From contig JAGPYM010000001.1 of assembly GCA_020736575.1 (NCBI GenBank), positions 2,666,001 through 2,730,000 on the forward strand: a stretch of DNA of 64,000 bases, in the 5' to 3' direction. Below are positions 33,482 through 44,993 of this stretch, piece by piece (position 1 is the first letter of the stretch; the number at the start of each line of letters is the position of its first letter). A program made the translations under genes and the position numbers. Source of the DNA: Thelonectria olida. Taxonomy: Eukaryota; Ascomycota; Sordariomycetes; Hypocreales; Nectriaceae. Under the pieces are notes generated by a model. The model saw only the letters and a list, made by a program, of their open reading frames with translations. It did not search any database and was not told the DNA's origin.

Positions 33482-35157
33482 TCAGCTCAGAGCAGCACCA
33501 CCTCCTTCATCATCATCGTCCGAATCCAGTGAGCAAGTCTCCGCCGTAGAGGTATTGGTGAAACTGAGGTTGGCCTCAAACTGCTCACTCAACTCCTCAA
33601 CCTCTGATGTGTCACTCCCTCCAGTTCCAGCATCCGTGGTCCCCTGCAGTCTAGAGACGAGCTCATAAGTATTCGAGTCATGGCGCTTCCCTGTGGCCGA
33701 CCGTTCTTCCAAGATGAGAAACGCATCAATTCTAATGTTGCCAAGCATTGAATCGAAGATTTTCTGTCTGCGTGGTATAGCTCCCTTTCCATCACGCTCA
33801 TGCACCTCCGGGAACGCCCAGTTAGTGTAGACGTTGCCGTGCGAAGGCCGTGCCTTGATCTGACTAGGATCGGCTTGGAAGTAGTATTCACACAGCTTGC
33901 AAGTCCCCTTGCTCGTCCCGATGTACTGATATCCATTGAAGAGCTTTGGCCGGTCGAACTTTCGGATGATCCAGTCGAGGACCAAGACTTCGCCGTGGAC
34001 TCGGGGCTTGAAGGAGCTGCTCCGGCACTTGTTCTGAATCCGAGTGTCGAGCGAGTAGGGCTCCATCTGTAGCCCCTCTGCGAGCTTTCGATAGTGTTCT
34101 GTTTTGGTATCATCGCTAGACATGCGTCCGATGATGCTGCTAGCCCCTTCGCTCTTGGTGCCTAGGGGCTTTTTCCCCCGAGGGCCTGAAGAAACCGGCC
34201 AGATCTTGAACTCTTGGAACAGCTCGGGCCATTCGGCTTCGGTGTCGACGAAAGTCGTGACAGCCCTTTCGTATGCAATCAGACGGGCCAAGTAATGTCG
34301 CATCTCGGACCAGCAAGCCATGCTCTTATTATCATGAAGACGTACTTCATCCGCGACATCGTCGATATGCTTGGTCGGCGTAGCCTTTCTAAAGGTATTG
34401 ATTTGGCGGAAACAGCGCGAACAAGAGTCGAGGTCTAGGAATGAATGATCAGCTATGTTAACATCACAGCAGAAACAAGGGAGCTTACAGTCCGACCTCT
34501 CAACGCCCTCAAGTGTGATGTCCTCAATAGCATCGTGTAATTCTTGCAACCACTTTTCAAGCATGGGCGCTAACAAGGAAAATTAGTCTTGTTCAACAAT
34601 CCACCTCATTTCAGAGACTCCTTACGACCGTTGTGCGTTTTGTCACCACAGGACTTGATGCAGTTCATTAGTTCTTTCCGAAGGGCGGAGAGGTACTTCT
34701 CGACCCTGGGTCGATTGAACAGGACAAGCAGGTTAAAAATGTCTTTCTTGACGGCATCCTTCTCGGCAGGCTTCAGATTTCGAAAGCCTGAAATCTTCTG
34801 CAGAAGGATAACAACAAACTCGGCCGTCTGTCGAAGCCCTGCGTCAGAGACCTCATTGCATCCGAACACATACACGAAGGCGTCCTCGGTGTCAAGGATG
34901 GCGAAGGCCGTGACAGTATTACCGCCTTTCTCCCAGTCGCACATGTTGGCAAGCTTATCAACATATCGATGGAAGCGCTCTTCGGCAGTCTTTGGCCTGG
35001 GAGGACGGTCGGGCGGCTTGATCGTGCCGTGCTTGTGAGCGATGTCGGCAATGGCTTTGCGGAGGATGACAGGCTCGTAGAAGCGACGCAGTTGGCGAGG
35101 CTTGAGCTCTTTGACTGCCGAGGGACTGGGTCGCTGGATGGATATGATGTCGGACAT
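33482..35157 (-). CDS. OTT_1508-like deaminase-domain protein
   Basis: Exons on the minus strand (35157-34626, 34569-34489, 34434-33482) give 521 residues. Intron 2 (54 bp, gtaagc...cctag) does not change frame, so the sequence could also be read through (539 residues). The N-terminal half (YEPVILRKAIADIAHKHG, RFHRYVDKLANMC) is the region usually found in this fungal family. The C-terminal domain has the deaminase zinc motif HGE (His351, Glu353) followed by GTSKGTCKLC (Cys383, Cys386) and HGNVYTNWAFP, which match the OTT_1508 deaminase pattern. This is a cytidine-deaminase-fold family expanded in filamentous fungi; nucleic-acid or nucleotide deamination and a role in conflict or defence have been proposed but not shown. 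The tail is acidic and Ser/Thr-rich. It is convergent with the GST gene. Confidence 0.78.
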
Positions 35158-36105
35158 AGTGAGTACGCAGAGTAAAAAGGTGGGATTGGGTTGTTGAATC
35201 TGCTATCCTGATGCTGGTGTACACGGAGCCAACATCCCGCGACTCATATATACATGAACTTCAACGTCTTTGTTCGCTTCCATCAGCCCGATTCCGTCCT
35301 CTCGGCCTCCCACGAACTGGATTGCGCAATAGCGAACTCGTCCCCTTCGTTACAACCTTGGAGGCCGTCCACGTTGTGCGGGGCAGTGTACTTACACTTA
35401 CAGTCGAGATCCAACCGCCCAATTCTACGTGTCGATGCGTTGCTCGGCCTCTTTCAGCAAATGATCCGACCGCTCAATCTTTTCAATTACATGCCCAATC
35501 AAATCCCCCGTTTCCTCACCGGATCCGGTCTCACGTTGGGCCGCGCAGTCTAGGCGACGAGGCAGGACGGCCCAGGGGGACCCAACCAACGCCGAACTGG
35601 TCGTCGCAATTGAGTACGCATCGTCACCCAATCCTTGTAAGTGCCCGGTTCTACGAGATTCTAGGATTGCATCATATACACTTTGAAAGTCTGCCTCGAC
35701 AGTCTGTTATCTCTTGATGGTTTGGCCTCCTAAAGCCTCGCCGAGGGGGGGGGCCGGTCGGCCTTCGGACGGGAGCCAAGTTGAGTGCCTCTTGGTGCAA
35801 GGGGGAGCCTAACTAGAGAATACGAAACAGGACTCAAAATACTTGCTTCTTCTCGACCTATATAAACGATGAATATCACTCACAAGGGAGTTCCCCATCT
35901 TCTCTTCAATCAGGTCAACAGAGTCTCATACATCACATCAAGTCTACCACACTTGAGCGTCAATACGTTTCCAGTGTAAGTGAAGCCTTCATAAAGCGTC
36001 CGGTCTCATCTTTGGAGTTCTACATCAATATCGTCAACAGACTAACATTTAAGTAATAGACGGATCAGTTCGCTTGCTAGGCATCACCATTCAGTCTCAG
36101 CAACG
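35158..36105. promoter_or_regulatory. Divergent promoter region of deaminase and C2H2 genes
   Basis: These 948 bases lie between two divergent starts. A TATATAAA box at 35859-35866 lies about 240 bp before the C2H2 start. A possible 5'-leader intron (gtaagtgaag at about 35977 to aagtaatag at 36060) follows it. No gene is seen; a 168-codon frame at 35211-35717 lacks support. Confidence 0.5.
35859..35866 (+). promoter_or_regulatory. TATA box, C2H2 gene
   Basis: TATATAAA stands at a suitable distance from the pyrimidine-rich leader of the zinc-finger gene. Confidence 0.4.
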
Positions 36106-36977
36106 ATGCCACAGAAGCAGAGCAAATCGGGCAAACGCAAATCGCCTGGGAGGTCTCGTCAAACCCGTGATGGCGACATTCCTATTGACCCTTCCCTCCA
36201 AGATGCAAATGGACCGTGGCTCAACCAGACAGAGGTCTACACCACCGCTGGAGTTTCAGCAGCTTATGCCAGCCAGAGTAATCCAATTAATGACCAGTAG
36301 GCTCGTTTTCAACAGCCCGCGACCCCTGGCCCAAGTACCTTTCATCTTGGGTCCGGTCATGAGCTACAGGATTATTCCCAGGCAACCTCAAGCTACGACA
36401 CCCATCAGCCGCAGACAATTGACCCTTCTCTCCTTCAGCGCACAGCCGGATCGAGCTCTCATTACCAAGACTCATTCAACGATCTTTCTCAGTCTCAGTT
36501 CGATAGTACGTTGTCTCTTCCCTCTCATGTTCTCCGTTGGCTCTGCCTCGAAACGGAAGCGCTCACACCAAGCCAAGACCAGCCATCTGCTTCATCAATC
36601 ACTTCCGACCCGTACCAATGCGAGCAGTGCTCTCGCACCTTTCCCAGACGAACAGAACTCAAGTATGTCTCAACTTCTGCCAACCGCGCCGGCGTTCCCG
36701 GGCTGGACCACGCCCCGTTGAGAGATACGTAACTGACCGTCTCGATCCTAGCAAGCACCTCAAGACCCACGACAAGCCCAATAAATGTACGGCACCAGGG
36801 ACATGTCCTAACCGCTACGCGGAACAACGCGACTTGGACCGGCATTATGTTACCTCCCATCCAGCGTACGCCGACGAATTGGGCCTCAGACGGGGCGAGA
36901 GCGTATGCCCGACGTGCGACAAGACATTCACTCGTTTAGATAATCTCCAGAAACATCAGAAGAATTACGGTCACTAG
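36106..36977 (+). CDS. C2H2 zinc-finger protein with an in-frame TAG
   Basis: Two exons (36106-36662 and 36752-36977) share one frame of 260 codons, broken only by a TAG at 36298-36300. The C-terminal part has a C2H2 finger split by the intron (YQCEQCSRTFPRRTELNKHLKTH), a second degenerate finger (CTAPGTCPNRYAEQRDLDRHYVTSH) and a third (CPTCDKTFTRLDNLQKHQKNYGH). The N-terminus is basic (KQSKSGKRKSPGRSRQTR) and the middle is Gln/Ser-rich. The TAG sits between two stretches that read as one protein (SNPINDQ, then ARFQQPATPGPS). Either the gene is inactivated by a CAG-to-TAG change, or a 66-base in-frame intron (36235-36300; weak donor gtctac, acceptor cagtag) removes it. It is a probable DNA-binding regulator; targets are unknown. 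Confidence 0.7.
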
Positions 36978-37635
36978 GAGTGCAAATTACCGTGTCGTCT
37001 GACCCGGACAGCTCGGTCCCGGGGTTCGGCTCCTTGACCTTGTTAGAGTTGACGTCGGATGATTCCCTTCTATTAGACCAGCTCCCCCTGCTCAAGTTCG
37101 CCGGTTGCCGGTTTCCCATCTCATTCCTCGGTATCTACCACCAGAGAAATTGATGGCCGTGGTGGGAGATTTGGCTACCAGTCATTCATTGATGGGATTC
37201 ATCACAAACACGGTGGAAGTGGACACTCGTTGATTTCAAGCAGATTACTTTGTATTTTCCTTTCCTTTCCTTTCCTCATATTATTACAAGGACAAGTTCT
37301 GTAGGTTGTTGTTTGTTTTTCACAGCTTACACCCAAATATCCCATTTGCTTTCGCCTCTAGGTAACCCGCTCGTTCATAGAACAATATTTCCTCAAATGC
37401 CACAATTCCCTCGGCCGTAATTTTCCAAGCAACATAGCAAAAAGAAATGATGAAAAAATATGATGTGAAATGAAAATCCGGGGAGAATCGAACAAGGAAA
37501 AAGATATAAGGAACAGACCCGACACTCAAAACTCCAAGCAACTCCCGCATTATGCATTTCAGTACCCTTCCGAATCCCAACGGTTTAAACAGTTTTTTAA
37601 AAGAAGAAAAAAAAAGAGTAGAAACGCGATGCAGA
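36978..37635. other. Convergent intergenic spacer
   Basis: This lies between the C2H2 and flavohaemoglobin 3' ends. It holds a (TTTCC)n run at 37254-37276 and an A-rich stretch before the flavohaemoglobin stop. No gene is seen. Confidence 0.5.
37254..37276. repeat. (TTTCC)n microsatellite
   Basis: About four and a half copies of a TTTCC unit lie in the convergent spacer. Confidence 0.7.
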
Positions 37636-39000
37636 TTATTTGAAAGGGCAGCCGCCGCTAATCGAGCTTGAGCCGCTCACGGGGCAGACGTCAGAGGCCG
37701 AGTTTCGGGGGTTGGAGCTGTTGTCGCTGGAGATGATGCTCAGGGTGTCGACCTTGAACTCCATGTCGCCCGTGCTGAAGAGCTCAAACTTCATGCGCGA
37801 CGAGTCGACCTTCTTGGACTTGAGGTACTCGGCCATCTCGAGCATGAACTGCTCGGGGCCGCAGATGAAGTACTCGGCAGAGCCGTGGCACAGCCAGAGG
37901 TCGTCCTTGTCGACCTTGGCGAGGTCCATGCGGAAGTCGTGGTCGTAGGTGATGCCGTAGACGTCCGACTCGGCAAGGTGAGTCTTGAAGATGTTGGACC
38001 GGAAGTTGGGGCGGTTGCGGGCAATGCGGCGGATCTGCTCGTAGAAGGGGACGGAGCGGCGAGAGCCGTGGATCCAGGAGACAGGACGGTGAGGTTGACG
38101 CTCTGAGACGGTGTTGAGGATGGACATCATAGGAGTGACGCCGACACCGGCAGAGATGAGAACAATGGGGACATTGGAGGTGTTGGACATGTCGAGGAAG
38201 AACTCGCCGGCCGGGTGCGTGCACTCGACAACGTCGCCCTCTTCCTTCTCGTCGATGAGCAGGTTGGACATGACGCCGGGGGTGAGGGCAGCACCGCCGA
38301 AGAAGCGGCCAGAGCGGCTCATGTGGATGCCATGATCACGCTTGACGGTGATGCGGTAGTAGTCAGGTCGAGGAGCGTCGCTGAGGGAGTACTGGCGGGA
38401 CTGGAGGTAGCCCCTGGAGACCTTGACCTGGACCGAGATGTACTGGCCGGGCTGGAAGCTGGGCAGACGCTTGCCGTCGACGGGGACGAGGTAGAAGGAG
38501 TAGATGTCGTCCGACTCCTCGACCTTCTTCTCGATGCGGAACTTGCGGTAGCCCTGCCACTTGTCGAACTCGCGGTAGAGCTGGGCCTCGCGGCCGATGA
38601 GCATCTTGGCGAGCATCCAGTAGGCCTTGGTCCAGGCTTCTCTCACGACAGGAGTCATGGCGGGGCCGAGGACTTCGGCAAAGGCGTTGATCAGGTACTT
38701 CTCGACGATGGCGTAGTGCTCGGGCTTGATGCCCAGGGAGCAGTGCTTGTGGCACATGCGCTCCATCTTGGGGATGAGCTCGGTGATGTGGTTGATGTTG
38801 TTGGCATAGCTGAGGATGACGGCAGTGAGGGCACGGGGCTGGCGGCCGTTGGCCTGGTTGACTGTGTTGAAGTAGTCGTTGAGCTCGGGGTGGTCACGGA
38901 GCATGTTCTTATAGAAGATGGTGGTGATGCGCTCACCGTGGTCGGTGAGGGCGGGAATGGTGCTCCGGATGAGCTTGGTCTGTTGGTATGACAAAGCCAT
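37636..39000 (-). CDS. Flavohaemoglobin (nitric oxide dioxygenase)
   Basis: An intronless minus-strand gene of 454 residues. The start at 39000 was chosen because the globin helix A begins at once (MALSYQQTKLIRSTIPAL); upstream frame extensions are Ser/Pro/Thr-rich leader. The globin domain has Tyr30 (B10), Gln54 (E7) and the proximal His86 in HKHCSLGIKPEHY. The reductase has RQYSLSDAP (FAD), GVGVTPMMSIL (NAD(P)H) and FICGPEQFM. The protein uses NAD(P)H and oxygen to turn NO into nitrate and protects against nitrosative stress. It is longer than the usual 400-420 residues because of a C-terminal tail of about 40 residues that ends in a Cys-containing CPVSGSSSISGGCPFK. Like some fungal copies, it lacks an obvious mitochondrial presequence. 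Confidence 0.95.
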   Translation of the reverse strand: MALSYQQTKLIRSTIPALTDHGERITTIFYKNMLRDHPELNDYFNTVNQANGRQPRALTAVILSYANNINHITELIPKMERMCHKHCSLGIKPEHYAIVEKYLINAFAEVLGPAMTPVVREAWTKAYWMLAKMLIGREAQLYREFDKWQGYRKFRIEKKVEESDDIYSFYLVPVDGKRLPSFQPGQYISVQVKVSRGYLQSRQYSLSDAPRPDYYRITVKRDHGIHMSRSGRFFGGAALTPGVMSNLLIDEKEEGDVVECTHPAGEFFLDMSNTSNVPIVLISAGVGVTPMMSILNTVSERQPHRPVSWIHGSRRSVPFYEQIRRIARNRPNFRSNIFKTHLAESDVYGITYDHDFRMDLAKVDKDDLWLCHGSAEYFICGPEQFMLEMAEYLKSKKVDSSRMKFELFSTGDMEFKVDTLSIISSDNSSNPRNSASDVCPVSGSSSISGGCPFK

Positions 39001-39134
39001 TGTGAATGTGAGTGTGGTTGATGGGAGGTGGTGGGTGGTGGTCGTGTAAGAGGAGGAGAGGACCGAAGGACTTGTTCCGCAATGGGAGTGAGTCGTTGAA
39101 GCAATTGGCCGGATGAAAGACGGCCAGCCGAGTA

Positions 39135-39142
39135 TTATATAA
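39135..39142 (-). promoter_or_regulatory. TATA-like element, flavohaemoglobin gene
   Basis: TTATATAA is symmetric on both strands and lies about 135 bp upstream of the flavohaemoglobin start codon, a usual distance for a TATA box of an inducible fungal gene. Confidence 0.4.
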
Positions 39143-39488
39143 CTAATAAACACCTGTATAAGAGGAGGTGGAGGAGGAGGGCGAGGATGGTTGTTATATA
39201 AAGAGAGACTCGACTCGGACAGGATACAGAGAGAGACCTCGACCATTGGGCGTCCTCCTCAGACGTTTTTATCCTTCAATGGCTCATGGTTCCTCACGCC
39301 CCCTGGTCGAGCAGACATGGAGGCAGAGATTGAGGGCAAAGAAAAAAAAAATCTTCTTCCCCTTCTCCACAAGCCGATGATTCCTCGTGGCTATCCCCAA
39401 AGGCGTTGCAGTTCTAGGAGAGATTCCTGCCAGTCCAGAAGTCGTACGATGCACGCAGGGGATCCTCTCTGCCTTTGCTTTTTGCTAA

Positions 39489-39526
39489 GTGTGTGTGTGT
39501 GTGTGTGAGTGTGAGAGAGAGCGTGT
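39489..39526. repeat. (GT)n then (GA)n microsatellite
   Basis: About nine GT units pass into GA units. This is a simple repeat in the gene-free region. Confidence 0.8.
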
Positions 39527-42500
39527 ATCTTCTTTGCGGCCACCCCGTGGAGTTGCCGGAAAGCTACGTTTTCTTTTTGCTTTTTTGCTTTGTTCCAACG
39601 ACAACACCTTTCGTCACTCTCTGTTCCTCGAGCCAGGAACTAGGCTAAGCTAAGCTGGTCTCGGCGTTTGTTGGAGAAGACGTGGGTGGACATGGCTTTT
39701 GCCCAGCCCTGCTGTGGGGAGGGGGGCGAGGAAGGGTCTCCGCGGTGGAGGACGAGGACGAGGACGAGAGGAGGAGCTGGAGGAGCTGGGAGCGGCTGTC
39801 ATGTCGCCTCTTGTTGGACGGAGATGGCCCGGCGAGGTGTGAAGATGGACACGAGACAAGAGACAAGACTGGACAGGGCAAGGAAGGGCCTGCAGTTTGC
39901 CCATCACCCATCATGGATCATGGATCATCGATTCATTTGTGGGTTCACCGGGATGGAGTCCTTCGTGCATCAATGGGAGCCAATTCCTCGTGGGAATGAA
40001 GATGGCCTCGTGGCGGAGGAGGTGTGATGTTGCTGCGGGCGTCTTGCTTCCTCGCCCGTCCTCATGGCTCTCGCGTGCGAGGCTGAATAGTTGCATTTGT
40101 GACATGTGACGGAGGGCGTGTGGCGTGCGGGCTGGAACCGCACGAGCAACAAAGAGGCTGCCCGTCCGCAAATGGCCGTGAATAGGGCAGGTCGGGGCAA
40201 ACCGCAGTCGCAACCGCGTGTCCGGGGAGAGCTGTGAACGAGAAATCCCGACGGGAGCTTGTGAGATGGAGTGATGCAGGCGGCCGGAGTCTCCACGGTC
40301 AGTGCAAACCGCTCGTTCGGCCAGCCGGCCGTGAACCACAGAGCGTCCGTCGGCTGCCTACGAAGACAAGGTGAGCAGACTTGTTCGGCTCTCATCATGG
40401 CAGAGAGAGACCCTTGCAAGCGCCCACTCCCTGTCTCCCACATTCCCATATCTGTCGGTAGCTCGCTCGGTACTGGAGCACGAAGCGTCCTCGGCAGAGG
40501 ACCCAATGCTACTGTCAGGGACAGGAACAGCAAGCTGGGATACGCTGCGCTACGTAGTAAACCAGCTAGCTACGGAGAGCTGCTGTCTGACTCCTCTCAG
40601 ACACACTGGAACAGCGGTGGCAGCCTCCACTCGTCCGCTGGAAACCCTCCACTTGAAGCCCTCTTGGTACGTGAGCGTTCGAATGAAGCCGTTTCCATTG
40701 CCAACGCTCGGGTAATGGGTGCAGAGTTGACACGGTATTCCCTTCTCCATGGCGGAAAAGACGGTATTCCTTTACCGAACCAAGATACATGCGTCCCTCG
40801 TTTCCCCTCGTCGAGTCTTGGCCATGGCCATTGCATCTGTCTCACTGGGTGCTGGGGTGTCAGCATGCATTGTTCCCAGTGCTTTTTCCGTGTCTGCTTG
40901 TGACCTGTATCAAACACGGAAAGCAGCCAAAGCAAAGCAATGAAAGGCATCTCAGCCAACGAAAGCCCTCTTCATGCATCGCAAAATGACCACCGTGGCC
41001 GCCACAACTCCTGCGTAGCACTTAGTCAGCCCTCCAGCGTGGATCATCCCAGACCAAGACCGAGCTGCCGCTCTTCACAATGTTGGCTCCCAATTGCTTC
41101 CGCCCGAAGCTTCGCCGCTTCCAGAACAAGGCGAAACCCGTTGGTCTTGTCTCAGCAGCGGAGCCCGCCTCTGGCCGGAAGCATGAGGATGGGATGGAGA
41201 AACGGGCTGGACCAACCTCCCGGTCAGCGCCGTTTGTACGGAGTGCGAGCCCGTCCCTTCGTTCCTCAATGGGCATCAAACATGGATCAAGCTTGCATAA
41301 CTGCATCGCAATGGCATGGCATTTGCATGGCGAGTGGATGCCGTTCCTCGTTTACATATGAGAAATCTCTCTCACACAGAAGTTAACAGTGACCAGTCCT
41401 GGAACAGAGGACGCTCGGGTCTTGCACCGGACCACTGGGACTTGAGGACAATCAAAGCTTTCGATATGCTCCGGAGAATGGGGTCATTCACCATTTCACA
41501 CCGGCCGCACGCACCGCCTGTTGACTTGTTATACCCGCTGTGCCTCACCTTGCTCCGGACCTCTCATCAAGCTCCTCGGTCTGCTCGGTGCATGACGTAC
41601 AGAGCGTTTGCGGCACAGCATTCTCGAGAAGTCATCCATACCAAAAAGCCTCTACATCAACCCATTTCCCCATTCTTTCATAATTACTCCATCTAATACG
41701 GCATGCCGGGGCCCTTATTAGCAAAGCAAAAGAAATAAGAGGCTACACAAATTTGGCCTCGAAAAGAGGCGGTAAGACAGACATGGCGAGGCAGCTCGGC
41801 CAAAGTCGGACTGTTCGTTGCTTTTCCATCTTTCCCTTCCCCCATCCCATGCGCCTAGAGAGCTCTGGTTTTTAGTGAGTTATGTCCTTACTTTTTCTTC
41901 CCTTTCTTTCCTTTTCCCTGCCAAGGTCGTCCCATTTCCAATTGTCGCAGGGGAGGGGGCCGCCTCAAAGGGGAAGACGGCGCCGTGGATTTGCTTTTTG
42001 CTCGGAGCAGCACCTGGCAAAAAGAGGTCATTTCTGCGACTTTTGTCTTGCCTTTGGTCCCAGTTCGTTCGATGCTCCCGTTCCCGTTCTCGTCAAAGGG
42101 GCTTTTGGGGGCACTTCCTCGCCTGCGTCTGCAGCTGGGGCTGATATGCGATCCAACGGCTGGCTTAGAGAATCCCATCAATGCGTGCACCAGCAAATGC
42201 TGTCACAGCCTTATCCTGGCGGGATGTGACACTCTCCTGCATATCTTACACAGCTCCCTCCCCAGCGCCACACCGCGTGGGAGCCTGCGTCGAGGCCCTT
42301 GCTCGATGACCGGACATGAAGCAAAAGCTGAAATTATCACCCTCCCGCCAAACCGGAACGGCAACATGGGGAGAATGGGATGCTTTCCAGAGGGGGCTTC
42401 ATGTATGCAGCATGCACAGAGTATATTACATATGTACCAAGGACGCGTGGTGAGGTGACCTTGCGCACTCAAACCAACTTCGTCCCTAGTCTTCCCCAGT

Positions 42501-44959
42501 TATGACGGCCCAAAAGTCGCGTCTGCGGTATCAATTGGATAGACAGCGTGGGATGGCGATAGCAACTCGCATGCAAGGCGCATACGAACGTCCATCAGGT
42601 CAACCAACCGCAGGGCGCATGCAACCCGACCCGAACTCAGCTCCCGCTTCAGGTGTATGTTCCGAATACGTGCTCTCAGCTGAAGTATAGTACCTAGTTA
42701 CCAACAACTGCTGCTGTTAGTTGTGCCAGTTTCAGGCAACAAGGCCCTCTATCAACTGGACCAAACCGGAGACTGGCATATGGCTTCGCTGGTAGTCTTG
42801 ACATCCCGCTTCCCGCGGCGAAACAAAAGCCGCCGTCGAGACATGCAAAAGAAACGTGTTATGCACGATGAAGCTTTAGGAAGTGACCCCTTGATGATGC
42901 TTATCGCCTAATGCATTGTTCTGCACCCGACAAAAGGAAACAAAAATCTTCAACAAGCCCCCTTCAAGCGAAAGAAGCTCTCGCCAAGCCCAGGCTTCTT
43001 ACCCCACGGAGTAATGTCGCTCACTGACTGTGTGTCCGTTCCGGGGAGCTAGTGTATTAGATGCCATGTCTAGGGCGGACGATCACAGACAAGGGGTGAT
43101 GGGATTCCGAGACGAGAGCCTGGTCCCCTTTCAGCCACCACTGACAGACAACCAGACTTGTGCCCAGAGGCAACAGGCAGGCAAGGACCCTTGTGAGAGC
43201 TATTGGAAGTTTGACAAGGGCACAAAGTTGAGTTCTGTTAGTTTGGTTTGGCCTCGATATTTCATGCACCCCGGCACGTAACAAGTTGCCACCGGGACTT
43301 CCGCTTGCTTCTTTCTCTCACACAAGGATATCGCAGGTTATCGTTCCTCGCAAACCCTCTTCTCTTTGCATGCGTCCACACAAATCTCAAACGAGGAAGA
43401 GAATAGCGCACACAACTCGAATCCCAAATATCCTCCCCCCAACCCCCCTGGCCCCCGGTGGCTTCACCAGGACAGCGGTACTTTGTCAACACCCAACGTT
43501 GGGACAGTGACAAGAAACGTCGTAAACACCAAACAGGGATCCTCAACGTTTAAACCCGCGCCCCCCAGGGGTGGCGGCGGAGCAGGAAGCTGACGGCGCA
43601 GGCCGGGACCCCTGACTGGCACGAGCTTGCCCAGCCACAGCAGCACCCATGAGAGCCTCAAAAGGAAAGCTGCAACAACGAAGCATTTCTTTTCAGTTGC
43701 TGCAGATGGTTGGGGTGACTTATTCGAGCAGTGCCTCGAGTTGCAGCTTCGAGCAAGGAGAGACCTTGAAAGGCTGCCGGTTCTCATCAACCCCAGCAGG
43801 TTGCATCAGTTAATTGCTTCGTGACTGACCTCGCAAAGCCCGGCAGTTATAGTCCCCAGTCTAGACCTCGTTCTCTTTGTGATATGTCGAATTCAACACA
43901 ACATCCCACAAGCATCTCATCAAATCTCATCTTCTGTCAATGTCAAGTGTGTCACTTGTCCACCTGTCGCCATCCCATCCATGCCCACTGTTGCATCAAC
44001 TCTGGTACAGGATCCCCCGGGGATCGCGGTTAATGCAAAAGAAAAGATAAAGATATGCCACCAATCGACCCCCTCGACGTGCTCCAGTCTGCCCATACAT
44101 AAGATGTGATAGCTCGGCTTCATGCTCAGCTTTCGATAGGACAGAGAGGGGCGGGCAATGCAGACTGTTGCTGAAGATGATAAAAGCAAAGAACGAAGCA
44201 GAAGAAGCAAAAAAAAACCACATGTCGTACATTCTTTTGCTATCCCGCGCCGCTGCCGCCACCGGGTTGCTTCCTTTGTACATGCTGCAACATCCAGACC
44301 TCGACGATGGTTTCACGAGTGAAGGATCTCGATCTCTCTTCTCTCGCCTCGTTGCCACGCGAGCCAGGGCCGGTTCGGATATCTTTTCTGACCAGTCCTT
44401 CTCTCCACGGGGCGCATGGCATGGTAACGTATGTATCTTACAGTATCCATTCATGAGCCGTTTTGCTGCCATCGGCATCTGATCCGTAACGCCCATGGCT
44501 TTTCTAGGGTAGCATTTTCTTTTTTTTACTTTTGTGCTTTGACTCTCATCAATGCTCGCGAATACTACACACCACCACAACTCTGAAAATATTGGCTGGG
44601 TATTGCTTTTTCTCTCTCTCTCTCTTCGCTCTTCACTCTTCTTCTCCAGTGCCATGCCGCTCGCTTGGACTAGTCTGCCTCATCTCGACGCCTTCCCGCA
44701 GCCGGTCAGTCCACAGGTGTTTCCGCCGCCACGCCCCGGCTGGCCATGTGCAACTTCGGGTCGGTTGAACAAAACGGCAAGGTCTTTTCTCAAGCTGGGA
44801 TGGCGTCGAATGCGAAAAAGGAAAGAAAAGGACAGAAACGAGAAGAGAGGCAGAAAAAGAAAAACTTGGTTATGGAGACCAAGATGCAGGGGAAGAGAGA
44901 GAGAGAGGGTGAGAGGGAGGGACGTGTTGCTCACAACCGCCAAGAGCAAAAGGATGAGT

Positions 44960-44993
44960 AAAAAAAAAAGAGAAAAAAAAAAAAAGAAAAAAA
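44960..44993. repeat. A-rich tract
   Basis: An almost uninterrupted run of A with a few G. It is not coding. Confidence 0.75.

Noticed and set aside
37485..37500. tRNA B-box-like gttcgattctcc on the minus strand
   Set aside because: No cloverleaf can be drawn from the AT-rich neighbourhood.
38215..38991. 258-codon plus-strand frame
   Set aside because: Antisense shadow of flavohaemoglobin; runs of Val/Leu/Gly/Asp, no domain.
40271..40903. 210-codon frame in the gene-free region
   Set aside because: No domain, no coding-like composition and overlapping long frames on the other strand.
44222..44482. Small secreted-like peptide starting MSYILLLSRAAAATG
   Set aside because: Only about 85 residues, no cleavage motif or Cys pattern, and embedded in low-complexity DNA; insufficient evidence.
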